Shown: piece by piece, positions 7,463-15,182 of the stretch
Position numbering within the stretch: position 1 is the first letter of the stretch
How the letters are laid out: each line of letters begins with the position of its first letter
From: an uncultured Porphyromonas sp.
GTDB lineage: Bacteria; Bacteroidota; Bacteroidia; Bacteroidales; Porphyromonadaceae
Assembly (NCBI RefSeq): GCF_947254915.1
Contig: NZ_CAMYEZ010000042.1
Span: 1-15,399 of the forward strand
Length of the DNA: 15,399 bases
Direction of reading: 5' to 3'
Translations under genes and position numbers: made by a program
Notes under the pieces: model-generated
The model's database searches: none
What the model saw: the letters and a program-made list of their open reading frames with translations, nothing else
What the model was told of the DNA's origin: nothing

Positions 7463-7493
7463 TAGGATCCTAAGCGCACTAGGTGTACTAGTG
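7463..7493. promoter_or_regulatory. Two adjacent palindromes upstream of the protease promoter
   Basis: TAGGATCCTA (7463-7472) is a perfect 10-nt palindrome. Next to it CACTAG (7477-7482) and CTAGTG (7488-7493) form a 6-bp inverted repeat with a 5-nt gap. They lie 55-85 nt upstream of the -7 element and could bind a regulator, but short palindromes also arise by chance. Confidence 0.25.
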
Positions 7494-7577
7494 TCTCTAG
7501 CGAAGAGTCAACTGTCAGCTCCTCCCGAGAAAATCGGAAATCTCCAGGGAGCAAACGAAAATTCCTCACCGAGGGGC

Positions 7578-7640
7578 GAAATAAAACTTCGGAAGAATGA
7601 AATGAAACTTCGGAAGAAAGGAATCAAAGTTCCGAAGAAT
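7578..7640. repeat. Three imperfect 20-22-nt tandem repeats with TTCSGAA core
   Basis: Three units follow head to tail: 7578-7598, 7599-7620 and 7621-7640. The pattern is about GAAATGAAACTTCGGAAGAA. Units 1 and 2 differ mainly by one or two bases. Unit 3 has one base missing and carries TTCCGAA where the others have TTCGGAA. The TTC(G/C)GAA core is palindromic apart from its centre. A further degenerate trace (AAAATCGGAAAT) occurs at 7530-7541. Function unknown; an intergenic repeat family or a regulator-binding array are both possible. Confidence 0.6.
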
Positions 7641-7662
7641 TTTCCTATTCCTCCGTAAGGAT

Positions 7663-7707
7663 AAAAAAATAGCCACGTGGGGATTTGAGGTTTTCCACGA
7701 GGCTATT
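7663..7707 (-). terminator. Rho-independent terminator of the purH-mre-rodA operon
   Basis: On the minus strand AATAGCCTCGTGG pairs with CCACGTGGCTATT (arms 7707-7695 and 7680-7668, one T-T mismatch), with a 14-nt loop. It is followed directly by a run of seven T (7669-7663). It starts about 60 nt after the rodA stop codon. This marks the 3' end of the operon and shows that the protease gene needs its own promoter. Confidence 0.9.
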
Positions 7708-7767
7708 GATATGTTGAGTCGTTCGGTGGTTGGAGTCTTTGGTGAAGGGTAGGGGATGAGGTGTGGG

Positions 7768-9225
7768 TTAGCGCTTGCCCGAGGCATCGATCTTGAGGAA
7801 GAGGGCGAGCATCAGCGAGAAGCCCCAGAGCGAGGAGCCTCCGTAGCTAAAGAAGGGGAGCGGGATGCCGATGACGGGCACCAGTCCTAGCACCATCCCC
7901 ACATTGACCATCAGGTGAAAGATGAAGACGCACGCCAGACAGTAGCCGTAGACCCGCCCGAAGGTGGAGGGGTGCTGCTCCGCTCGCCACATGATGCGTA
8001 GGATCATAGTGAGGAAGAGAAGGAGCAGACCAACGGATCCCGCAAAGCCTTGCTCCTCACCGATGGTGCAGAAGATGAAGTCGGTGTCTTGCTCGGGAAC
8101 ATACTTGAGCTTCGTCTGGGTGCCCTGGAGGAACCCTTTGCCCATGAGGCCACCTGAGCCGATAGCTATCTTCGCTTGGTCCACATTGTACCCAGCGCCT
8201 CGTGGATCCTGCTCGATGCCGAGCGATACGGCGATACGCATCTGCTGGTGCGGTGCGAGGATGTCGTTGTAGACGTACTCGACAGAGAGCGAGAAGGCGA
8301 GCAAGCCTAAGCTGGCTAAGCCGACTAAGAGGTAGGAGCGGGAGTAGTGCAGCAAGGCGCGCACGAAGCAGAAGAGGATGATGCAGCTCATTAGCGCCAG
8401 TGCGACGTAGCTGTAGTCGATCTGCAACCAGCGCAGAGAGATATATATGCCGACGAAGTAGGTGGCGCTGACGATCCACAAGATGCGTCGCTCACGGGGC
8501 TTCCACCGTACGATGCTGCTGAGGTAGAGGATGGTGGCGACGGAGATGATGCTGCAGATGAGCAGACGGCTAGCGTCGGTAGCGCCCCAGCTGACGTCGG
8601 CCAGCATGAGTGACACGACAAAGAGTGTCACCGCTAGCGAGGCGAGTAGGAGGAAAGCGCCAGAGAGTCCCTCACGATAGAGTGCTAGGAAGAAGGCGCA
8701 GAAGACGAGCGCCGACCCAGTCTCACTTTGTAATATGATGATAGCCATCGGTAGGAGTATGATGGCAAAGACCTCTAGATAGCCTCTCAGGGTGGTGAGC
8801 TTGAACTCGGGGCGGTTGAGCCAGTAGGCGAGCATGAGCGCGGTGCCGAGCTTGGCAAACTCGGCGGGCTGCACTCGGATGGGACCCATGACGAGCCAGG
8901 AGCGGGAGCCTTTGATATCGGGCGCTACGACGGCTGTCACGATAAGAAGCAGGATGAAGCCTATATAGAGGTAGGGGGCTCCAGACTCAAAGAGATCTTC
9001 GTCTATGAGGAGCACCACACCGCCTAGTACGAGCGCTAGGGAGATCCATATGAGCTGCTGCATGGGTCGCCCTCCCATCTCTAGGAGATGACCTGGTGTA
9101 AAGTCGTACGTAGCTCCGCATATGGCGAGCCAACCACCCGCTACCATCAGGAGGTAGAGGATGATGAGTGGCCAGTCGAGGCGCATCAGGAGGTTGCTAC
9201 GTCGTTGCTTGCTAAGGTATGGCAT
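7768..9225 (-). CDS. rodA: RodA, SEDS peptidoglycan glycosyltransferase
   Basis: RodA polymerises lipid II into glycan strands for side-wall growth, together with PBP2 encoded just upstream. The protein has 485 residues and many membrane segments. SEDS motifs are in place: GSRSWL..GPIRVQPAEFAKLG (106-127), the QSETGSALVF segment (166-175), and the large outer loop with EQDPRGAGYN (338-347). Asp340 there matches the essential aspartate known in RodA. IAIGSGGLMGKG (353-364), VPEQDTDFIF (376-385) and the C-terminal PLPFFSYGGSS (455-465) follow. I chose the ATG at 9225, 16 nt after the mrdA stop. An upstream in-frame ATG at 9324 would add 33 hydrophilic residues and overlap mrdA by 83 nt, which is unlikely. 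An extra hydrophobic block around 218-310 makes it longer than the E. coli protein, which I believe is common in Bacteroidota. It is the last gene of the operon. Confidence 0.93.
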   Translation of the reverse strand: MPYLSKQRRSNLLMRLDWPLIILYLLMVAGGWLAICGATYDFTPGHLLEMGGRPMQQLIWISLALVLGGVVLLIDEDLFESGAPYLYIGFILLLIVTAVVAPDIKGSRSWLVMGPIRVQPAEFAKLGTALMLAYWLNRPEFKLTTLRGYLEVFAIILLPMAIIILQSETGSALVFCAFFLALYREGLSGAFLLLASLAVTLFVVSLMLADVSWGATDASRLLICSIISVATILYLSSIVRWKPRERRILWIVSATYFVGIYISLRWLQIDYSYVALALMSCIILFCFVRALLHYSRSYLLVGLASLGLLAFSLSVEYVYNDILAPHQQMRIAVSLGIEQDPRGAGYNVDQAKIAIGSGGLMGKGFLQGTQTKLKYVPEQDTDFIFCTIGEEQGFAGSVGLLLLFLTMILRIMWRAEQHPSTFGRVYGYCLACVFIFHLMVNVGMVLGLVPVIGIPLPFFSYGGSSLWGFSLMLALFLKIDASGKR

Positions 9226-9241
9226 GCTGCTCGTTGGGTCT

Positions 9242-11098
9242 TTATAGGTCGTGTGAGTAGAATATCTTCTGTCGGCTGATCTGCTCGGCAATGGCTTGGG
9301 AAGCTCCCGATAGCTGTCCATCACGCAGGTAGTACTCCATCATGACGCGTCCGATGGGTACGCCGAAGACAGCTCCGAAGCCACCGTTCTCAACGTAGAC
9401 GCTGATGGCTACTTTGGGCTCTTCGAGGGGCGCAAATCCGATGAAGGCGGAGTGGTCTTTGCCAAAGCGGTTTTCGGCGGTACCTGTCTTACCGCATACG
9501 TTGATTTCGCCAGGTGCGAAGTTGGCCCGACGACAGGTGCCCGCTAGGACAGCGCCGTGCATCCCCTGAGCTATCTCCTCCCAGTAGTCTGGCGAGACCA
9601 TCGTGTGGTGTGGCGTGGTGAAGAGGGTGTCTAGCGGGGTATGCTCGATCTTGCGGACGACGTGGGGCGTGTAGTAGTAACCTCTATTGGCGATGATGGA
9701 GGCGAGGTTTGCCATCTGTAGTGGCGTGAGTAGTACCTCGCCCTGACCGATGGAGAGGGAGATGATGGTGGAGGAGTTCCAGCGACTGTATACGCGGTCG
9801 TAGACGGAGCTATTGGGTATGAAGCCACGGTTTTCGCCAGCTAGGTCGATGCCGAGCTTGTATCCTAAGCCAAAGTTTACCATATAGTCGCGCCACTTAT
9901 TGAGTGCGTCCTGTACGGTCGGGTAGCGGGAGCGGTCGTCGAGGAGGAAGTGCAAGCCCCAGCAGAAGTAAGCGTTGCAGGAGGTGGTCAAGGCACTGCG
10001 CAGATTGAGTGGAGAGGCGTGACCGTGGCAGGCGGGTCGTCCACGCATACGAGGATAACCACGAGCGCAGGAGAGGAGTGTGGAGGTGGTGACGAGATGC
10101 TCCTGAAGCATTACGGCTCCCATGGCGGGCTTGAAGGTAGAGCCTGGGGGATAGGTACCCATGATGGCACGATTGAAGAGCGGCTTGCCCTCCTGTAGGA
10201 TGAGTTGCTGATGCGCCTTGCCTAAGCTCTTGCCTTGCAGCATGCGTACGTCGTAAGTGGGCGAGGAGACGAGGCAGAGTACTTCGCCACTCTTGGGTTC
10301 GATCATGACGATGGCGCCTCTTTTGCCCTGCATGAGCTTTTCGCCTAGGCTCTGCAGTCCTATATCGATGCTGAGGGTTAGGTCTTCGCCTGGGATCGCC
10401 TCAATGTCGTCGGCGCCTTCGTTGTAGCTGCCTTGTATCCTACCACGGGCATCACGGAGCAAGAGATTGACTCCGTTGCGCCCTCGCAAGAGTTTGTCGT
10501 AGGTGCGCTCTACGCCGCTCTTGCCGACGTACTGTCCGAGTGCGAGGGTGCTGTCGGCTTTGAGTTCCTCAGGACTGGACTCGCCTAGGTAGCCTAGTAG
10601 GAGAGCGGCATTAGGCTGGTCGGAGCGACGCACAGCGCGTGGTCGGAGCGTGAAGCCTGGTAGCCGGAAGAGCTGCTCCTGTATGAAACCCGCCTCTTCG
10701 CTGGTGAGCTGTGACCAGAAGAGTTGTGGCGTAAAGGGCGAGTAACCAGGATTGATGGAGCGGTCTCTTAGGGCAGTCATGCGCTCGTCGAGCTCCTGCT
10801 CGGAGGTGTGGAGGAGGCTCGCCAGTAGGGGCGTGTCGAGGGTGTCGGCGAGCTCTTTTGTAGTGACGAGGAGGTCGTAAGCTGGCTCGTTGTAGACGAG
10901 GAGGGTTCCTTTGCGGTCATAGATGACACCACGGTCGGGGAAGATAACTTCCTCGTAAAGGGCATTGTGCATGGCGCGCTCCTTGTATTCTGTGCTGACG
11001 AGCTGCAGGTAGCCGAGCCGTGTGATGTATAGTGCGACGATGCCTATAGCGATCAACGGGAGTACGGCGATGCGTAGTCGACGGTGTGGGCGCTCCAT
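9242..11098 (-). CDS. mrdA: Penicillin-binding protein 2, elongasome transpeptidase
   Basis: PBP2 is a class B penicillin-binding protein that cross-links glycan strands made by RodA. Its 618 residues comprise one N-terminal membrane anchor (about 9-27), a dimerisation/pedestal domain with the DRGVIYDRKG motif (55-64), and a periplasmic transpeptidase domain. The active-site motifs are STFK (Ser320 nucleophile, Lys323), SCN (373-375) and KTGT (537-540). Between the first two lies a Cys/His-rich stretch (Cys344, Cys357, His358, His360, Cys374, Cys379), roughly where E. coli PBP2 binds zinc. The gene starts 11 nt after the mreD stop and is followed by rodA 16 nt on, so it belongs to the elongasome operon. 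The pairing with RodA argues for PBP2 rather than the division protein PBP3 (FtsI). Confidence 0.94.
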   Translation of the reverse strand: MERPHRRLRIAVLPLIAIGIVALYITRLGYLQLVSTEYKERAMHNALYEEVIFPDRGVIYDRKGTLLVYNEPAYDLLVTTKELADTLDTPLLASLLHTSEQELDERMTALRDRSINPGYSPFTPQLFWSQLTSEEAGFIQEQLFRLPGFTLRPRAVRRSDQPNAALLLGYLGESSPEELKADSTLALGQYVGKSGVERTYDKLLRGRNGVNLLLRDARGRIQGSYNEGADDIEAIPGEDLTLSIDIGLQSLGEKLMQGKRGAIVMIEPKSGEVLCLVSSPTYDVRMLQGKSLGKAHQQLILQEGKPLFNRAIMGTYPPGSTFKPAMGAVMLQEHLVTTSTLLSCARGYPRMRGRPACHGHASPLNLRSALTTSCNAYFCWGLHFLLDDRSRYPTVQDALNKWRDYMVNFGLGYKLGIDLAGENRGFIPNSSVYDRVYSRWNSSTIISLSIGQGEVLLTPLQMANLASIIANRGYYYTPHVVRKIEHTPLDTLFTTPHHTMVSPDYWEEIAQGMHGAVLAGTCRRANFAPGEINVCGKTGTAENRFGKDHSAFIGFAPLEEPKVAISVYVENGGFGAVFGVPIGRVMMEYYLRDGQLSGASQAIAEQISRQKIFYSHDL

Positions 11099-11109
11099 AA
11101 GCTGATCCG

Positions 11110-11628
11110 CTAGCTCTGATGCCGTGGTAGGTGCTCTAGGAAGAGCATCTGCAGGATCATCACGATGAGATAGGTCAGGAGCATACTGCTACCCAGCCGT
11201 AGGGCGTAGTAATCCCAGTCGAAGCCGCCTAGCGAGTCGAGCGTGAAGAGGACAAACTGGTGGATCGCTACCATCTCTAGGATGACTAGCCAGATGCCCC
11301 AGCCATGTATCCGCATGGAGGGCGCACGTCGTAGGTTGCTCTCGATATCGACGGCGGGAGCTAGGAGGTAGTTGCGCAGGAAGCCGACGAGTGTCAGGGC
11401 TGCCATGTGCAGTCCAGGCGTCCCACTGAGCAGGTCGACGGAGAGCCCGACGAGCGCTCCAATGAGCGTGAGCCACTCTTTCGGAGTATCTACGCTGAAG
11501 AGTAGCAGCGCAAAGAGATAGACCGAAGGGGTCGCATAGCGAAAGAGCTGTATGTAGTTAAAGACCTCTACCTGTAGCAGTACCAGCAGTACGATGCCTA
11601 GGGTCGTCCATATCATCTGTAGTCTCAT
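11110..11628 (-). CDS. mreD: Rod shape-determining protein MreD
   Basis: This small integral membrane protein of 172 residues is part of the elongasome, linking MreC and MreB to the peptidoglycan enzymes. Hydrophobic segments occur at about 7-22, 33-46, 54-68, 73-92, 110-130 and 146-164. The family pattern around GLSVDLLSGTPGLHMAAL (61-78) is recognisable: Gly...Asp...Gly..Gly followed by an aromatic/Arg segment GFLR (82-85). Its ATG overlaps the mreC stop by 4 nt (ATGA), which implies translational coupling. MreD diverges fast, so the call rests on membrane topology, this motif and the position between mreC and mrdA. Confidence 0.9.
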   Translation of the reverse strand: MRLQMIWTTLGIVLLVLLQVEVFNYIQLFRYATPSVYLFALLLFSVDTPKEWLTLIGALVGLSVDLLSGTPGLHMAALTLVGFLRNYLLAPAVDIESNLRRAPSMRIHGWGIWLVILEMVAIHQFVLFTLDSLGGFDWDYYALRLGSSMLLTYLIVMILQMLFLEHLPRHQS

Positions 11629-12500
11629 AGCTCCTCTCTGCTCGCTTGCTCTTCTAGATTGATCGTATTGCCCCCCGTTATCACGTAGACGTGGTGTAGC
11701 TGTCCGAAGTCTGTCGCCAGGAGTACAGGGAGCTCCTTACGATAGGTGATACGAGAGCCCTGGGCACCGTTGCCCTCTAGCCGACCGATTATCATGCCTG
11801 GGGGGAAGATGGCGGAGTAGCCACTCGTCACGAGCGTATCCCCGACAGCTAGGTGCGCATGCTTCGGCAAGCCCCGTACGATGCCCTCCTCAGGCGAGAG
11901 CTTTTGTCGCCAAGAGAGGTCTCCCACATGCCCCTCGCGGAGGGTCATACAGCTGAGGGTTAGGTTCTCGTTGATGAGCGGTACGACCGTTGCGTAGCGA
12001 GGTCCCACCTGAGCTACGATGCCTACGACACCGCTCTGGGAGACTACGCCCATATTGGGCTTGATGCCGTCACGTGCGCCACGGTCTATGGTCATCATAT
12101 TGTTTGCCTTAAGGTAGGTCAAGCTTACTACCCGTGCTGTCACAAAGGTAAAGTTGGGTTCCTCCCGTACGATGGTGTCTAAGGAGTCTAAAGGTGTCAG
12201 CACCTGCGGTACAACGGTGTCTGCGAGGAGATACTCGAACTGTCTCTGCAAAGCCAGGTAGCGCCCCTCGAGCGAGGCTAGCTGAGCCGTGAGCTGCTGG
12301 TTCTCTTGCTGTAGCGAGAGGTAAGAGCGCCAGCGTGCGCCCTCGCTGTGAATCCTCCCCACGACAGACGAACTGGCAGCCGCTCCCACGAATGAGTGGT
12401 AGAGACTGCCATGAAAGAGTAGGAGCAAGGCAATCGCCTCACACACCACTAGGAGCACCCAGTGCAGGTTCGCACGAAGGAGTTCGAGGAGACGACGCAT
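11625..12500 (-). CDS. mreC: Rod shape-determining protein MreC
   Basis: MreC is a bitopic elongasome protein of 291 residues that in other bacteria activates PBP2 from the periplasmic side. One membrane segment (about 14-32) is followed by a short coiled coil rich in Gln, Glu and Leu (about 58-94) and a double beta-barrel domain (about 116-275). Family motifs are MMTIDRGARDGIKPNMGVVS (135-154), GVVGIVAQVG (157-166) and GDTLVTSGYSAIFPPGMIIG (220-239). It lies 42 nt after mreB and overlaps mreD by 4 nt. A TACCTTTG-like string inside this gene (about 12142-12149, minus strand) could be an internal promoter, but a single 8-mer match is weak. Confidence 0.94.
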   Translation of the reverse strand: MRRLLELLRANLHWVLLVVCEAIALLLLFHGSLYHSFVGAAASSSVVGRIHSEGARWRSYLSLQQENQQLTAQLASLEGRYLALQRQFEYLLADTVVPQVLTPLDSLDTIVREEPNFTFVTARVVSLTYLKANNMMTIDRGARDGIKPNMGVVSQSGVVGIVAQVGPRYATVVPLINENLTLSCMTLREGHVGDLSWRQKLSPEEGIVRGLPKHAHLAVGDTLVTSGYSAIFPPGMIIGRLEGNGAQGSRITYRKELPVLLATDFGQLHHVYVITGGNTINLEEQASREEL

Positions 12501-12542
12501 TGCTATCTTTTGTTGCTACTATAGCGCCACGTGACGACCCTT

Positions 12543-13565
12543 TTAGTGAATGAGAAAGTTGTAACTATCTACATTCTTGAGCGCCTTGTCGGTGCCCATA
12601 GCCACAGCGCGCAGTGGATCCTCGGGGACGTTGAACTGTATAGCGAAGCGACGTGTCAGTCTCTCGGCTAGACCACGTAGGAGTGCGCCACCGCCTGTCA
12701 GGGAGATACCGTTTTGCGTCACATCGGTGTAGAGCTCGGGAGGCGTACTCTCGAGCGTCCTAAGGATAGCGCTCTCGATCTTGACAATAGACTTGTCGAG
12801 ACACTGAGCTATCTCTTGATAGGAGACGCTGATCTGTCGTGGCAGAGAGTCCATCAGGTCGGCACTGGTGACGACGAAGTCCTCGGGAGCGTTGTCTAGC
12901 TCAGCTAGAGCGCTACCCACCTCGATCTTGATCTGCTCTGCGGTGCGCTCACCGACACGTACATTGTGCTTCTGGCGCATGTACTCCATGATGTCGTGGG
13001 TAAACTCATCACCAGCCACACGTATCGACTGCTTTGAGGAGATACCTCCGAGCGAGATGACAGCTATCTCAGTCGTACCACCGCCTATGTCCACGACCAT
13101 GTTGCCCTCAGGTGCGAGGACGTCAATGCCGATACCGATCGCAGCAGCCATTGACTCGTAGAGCATGTAGACATCACGACCACCAGCGTGCTCGCTTGAG
13201 TCCTTCACCGCACGTATCTCCACCTCCGTACTGCCCGAAGGCACGCTGACGACCATACGTAGCGAGGGGGAGAAGAGCGAGTGCGACTTCTTGTTGATCT
13301 GCTTGACCATGCCTCGGATCATCTTCTCCGCTGCGTCAAAGTCCGCTATGACACCATCTCTGAGGGGACGCACCGAGCGAATGTACTCGTGCCCCTTTTC
13401 ATAGATCTCCCGAGCCTTCGTGCCCACGGCGATCACCTCGTCATTGCGACGGTCGAAGGCGATGACACTAGGCTCGTCGAAGACGATCTTGCCATCCTTC
13501 ATTATGATTGTATTAGCTGTGCCGAGGTCTATAGCTAGTTCTTGTCTTAGTTTGAATAGTCCCAT
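12543..13565 (-). CDS. mreB: Actin-like rod shape-determining protein MreB
   Basis: MreB is the bacterial actin that forms short membrane-bound filaments and steers the elongasome. The 340-residue length is normal. Nucleotide-binding motifs of the actin fold are intact: phosphate 1 DLGTANT (13-19), phosphate 2 DIGGGTTEIAV (159-169) and the adenosine motif LTGGGALLRGL (289-299). YESMAAAIG (136-144) and VAGDEFTHDI (183-192) are also typical. The N-terminal MGLFKL resembles the short membrane-contact segment of MreB. The gene starts 24 nt after the purH stop and has no visible promoter of its own, so its transcription is probably shared with purH. Confidence 0.97.
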   Translation of the reverse strand: MGLFKLRQELAIDLGTANTIIMKDGKIVFDEPSVIAFDRRNDEVIAVGTKAREIYEKGHEYIRSVRPLRDGVIADFDAAEKMIRGMVKQINKKSHSLFSPSLRMVVSVPSGSTEVEIRAVKDSSEHAGGRDVYMLYESMAAAIGIGIDVLAPEGNMVVDIGGGTTEIAVISLGGISSKQSIRVAGDEFTHDIMEYMRQKHNVRVGERTAEQIKIEVGSALAELDNAPEDFVVTSADLMDSLPRQISVSYQEIAQCLDKSIVKIESAILRTLESTPPELYTDVTQNGISLTGGGALLRGLAERLTRRFAIQFNVPEDPLRAVAMGTDKALKNVDSYNFLIH

Positions 13566-13589
13566 ATATCGTTTGGTTGTGACTAATGA

Positions 13590-15107
13590 TTAATGTCTAA
13601 AGTGGCGTACCCCTGTCGTCACCATAGCGACGCCCTGCTCGTTGCACGCGTCGATGCTCTCCTGGTCGCGTATTGATCCGCCAGGCTGTACGATAGCCGT
13701 GATGCCTGCAGCAGCAGCTAGGTCTACGCAGTCACGGAAGGGGAAGAAAGCATCGCTCGCTAGGACAGCTCCCTTGAGATCAAAGCCAAAGTTGTGCGCC
13801 TTCTGGATCGCTTGTCTGAGTGCTGAGACACGAGAGGTTTGACCGATGCCTGTCGCAAGGAGCTGGCTGTCTCGGACGATAGCCAGTGCATTGCTCTTGC
13901 AGTACTTGACGATGCTCTCGGCCATGCGTATGTCGGCCATCTCATCTTCAGTGGGAGTAGTCTCCGTGACAGAGGTGTAGACGACCGGCTCGGAGAGGAC
14001 GTCAGGTGTCTGTACTAGGTAGCCTCCCACTGCTGAGCGGACGCTGTCTTGGTCGGGCAGAGGTGCTTTCTGCAGGAGGAGGATACGCTTCGACTTTTGA
14101 CCTAATATCTGCAAAGCTTCGGTGTCAAAGTCGGGTGCGATGAGTACCTCAAAGAAGATGTGCGAGATCTGCTCTGCCGTCTGCTGGTCTATCGGTCTAT
14201 TTGCTACCAGGATGCCGCCAAAGGGTGACTCCGTATCAGCCTCATAAGCAGCCTGCCAAGCCTCCGAGATAGTCTCACGAGACGCTACTCCGCACGGGTT
14301 GGTGTGCTTGAGGATCGCAAAGGTGGGAGCCTCAAACTCCTGAATGAGATGCACGGCTGCGTCGAGATCCTGCAGATTGTTGTAGGAGAGCTCCTTGCCC
14401 TGTAGCTTGTCAAAGTAGTGATCCAAGTCTCCATAGAAGAAGCCCATCTGGTGAGGATTCTCGCCATAGCGCAGGACGCGCGGGTTGCGACCAGAGAGAT
14501 GTAGTGCGGTGTGAGCACCAGCGTCAAAGTAGTTGAAGATGTCACTGTCGTAAGTCGCTGTCACCTCAAAGGCACGCAGCGCATAGCTCCTCCGCTCGGG
14601 GAGAGTCGTGGAGCATCCGTCACGCTCCAGCAGGTCAATCAGCCCATCGTACTGGTCACGGTGCGAGCAGATGAGCACATCGTGGTAGTTCTTTGCTGCA
14701 GCACGTATGAGGGAGATACCGCCTATGTCTATCTTCTCAATGATCTCCTCCTCGCTGGCGCCACTAGCGACCGTCTCAGCAAAGGGGTATAGATCCACGA
14801 TCACAAGGTCTATCAGGGGAAGTGCATACTGCGCTACCTGCTCCTCGTCATGCGCATTGTCTCGCCGAGCGAGGATACCGCCGAAGATCATCGGGTGGAG
14901 CGTCTTGACGCGTCCTCCTAGGATAGAGGGCAGAGCGGTCAGCGACTCAACGGCTGTGCAGGGTATACCGAGCGACTCAATATACTCTTGGGTACCTCCA
15001 GTGGAGACGATCTCTACCTCGGCAGCATGTAGTATCTGTGCGATACGATCGATGCCCTCCTTGTGATAGACTGATATGAGGGCTCGTCGGATAGGTCTTG
15101 TGGTCAT
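13590..15107 (-). CDS. purH: Bifunctional AICAR transformylase / IMP cyclohydrolase
   Basis: PurH carries out the last two steps of de novo purine synthesis: formyl transfer from 10-formyl-THF to AICAR, then ring closure to IMP, in the cytoplasm. The N-terminal cyclohydrolase (MGS-like) domain at about 1-145 has STGGT (35-39), GGRVKTLHP (64-72) and LYPF (106-109). The C-terminal transformylase domain has the catalytic Lys-His in KHTNPCG (267-273), GIGQTSRVSA (420-429), SDAFFPF (451-457) and QPGGSI (474-479). It ends RHFRH, as usual. I take the ATG at 15107 (505 residues, starting MTTRPIRRALISVYHKEG). An in-frame TTG at 15155 would add 16 residues not expected in the family and would sit in the leader hairpin. 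It is the first gene of the mre operon, an arrangement known in Bacteroidota that may tie wall growth to nucleotide supply. Confidence 0.96.
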   Translation of the reverse strand: MTTRPIRRALISVYHKEGIDRIAQILHAAEVEIVSTGGTQEYIESLGIPCTAVESLTALPSILGGRVKTLHPMIFGGILARRDNAHDEEQVAQYALPLIDLVIVDLYPFAETVASGASEEEIIEKIDIGGISLIRAAAKNYHDVLICSHRDQYDGLIDLLERDGCSTTLPERRSYALRAFEVTATYDSDIFNYFDAGAHTALHLSGRNPRVLRYGENPHQMGFFYGDLDHYFDKLQGKELSYNNLQDLDAAVHLIQEFEAPTFAILKHTNPCGVASRETISEAWQAAYEADTESPFGGILVANRPIDQQTAEQISHIFFEVLIAPDFDTEALQILGQKSKRILLLQKAPLPDQDSVRSAVGGYLVQTPDVLSEPVVYTSVTETTPTEDEMADIRMAESIVKYCKSNALAIVRDSQLLATGIGQTSRVSALRQAIQKAHNFGFDLKGAVLASDAFFPFRDCVDLAAAAGITAIVQPGGSIRDQESIDACNEQGVAMVTTGVRHFRH

Positions 15108-15141
15108 AAGCCTTGTGGCGTGTGGTATAGGGTGAATAGTA

Positions 15142-15169
15142 GCTCTCCTAGGCAACCCCTAAGCAGAGC
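15142..15169 (-). promoter_or_regulatory. Stem-loop in the purH leader
   Basis: On the minus strand GCTCT + CTTAGG pairs with CCTAGG + AGAGC: 11 pairs including one G-T wobble, with a single bulged G and a GGTTG loop. It lies in the presumed 5' untranslated region, 35 nt before the purH ATG. No T-run follows, so it is not an intrinsic terminator. It could tune translation or mRNA stability. I do not recognise a known riboswitch. Confidence 0.5.
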
Positions 15170-15182
15170 AATCTGTGGGTCA

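Larger units (their letters stand above)
7376..7767. other. Intergenic region between rodA and the protease gene
   Basis: About 390 nt without a credible gene. From right to left on the minus strand it holds the rodA terminator (7663-7707), three imperfect tandem repeats (7578-7640), small palindromes (7463-7472 and 7477-7493) and a promoter-like element (7401-7408). A 73-codon open frame crosses the right half, but it runs through the terminator and the repeats and overlaps the rodA end, so it is not called. Confidence 0.7.

Noticed and set aside
7578..7640. CRISPR-like array from the tandem repeats
   Set aside because: Units are only 20-22 nt, directly adjacent with no spacers, and no cas gene is nearby.
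7566..7787. 73-codon minus-strand open frame downstream of rodA
   Set aside because: It overlaps the rodA 3' end, runs through the Rho-independent terminator and the tandem repeats, and its translation (repeated PKF.F and low-complexity pieces) reflects those repeats.
8057..8479. 140-codon minus-strand frame within rodA, and similar long frames opposite or inside mrdA, fumA and purH
   Set aside because: These are shadow frames of well-recognised genes; their translations are rich in Arg, Leu, Ser or Thr and have no domain pattern.
9226..9324. Upstream ATG extending RodA by 33 residues
   Set aside because: It would overlap mrdA by 83 nt and add a hydrophilic tail not seen in RodA. The ATG at 9225 directly precedes the usual N-terminus.
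15108..15155. TTG start extending PurH by 16 residues
   Set aside because: The family normally starts just before the 'ALISVYHKEG' segment; the extension lies across the leader hairpin and is not PurH-like.
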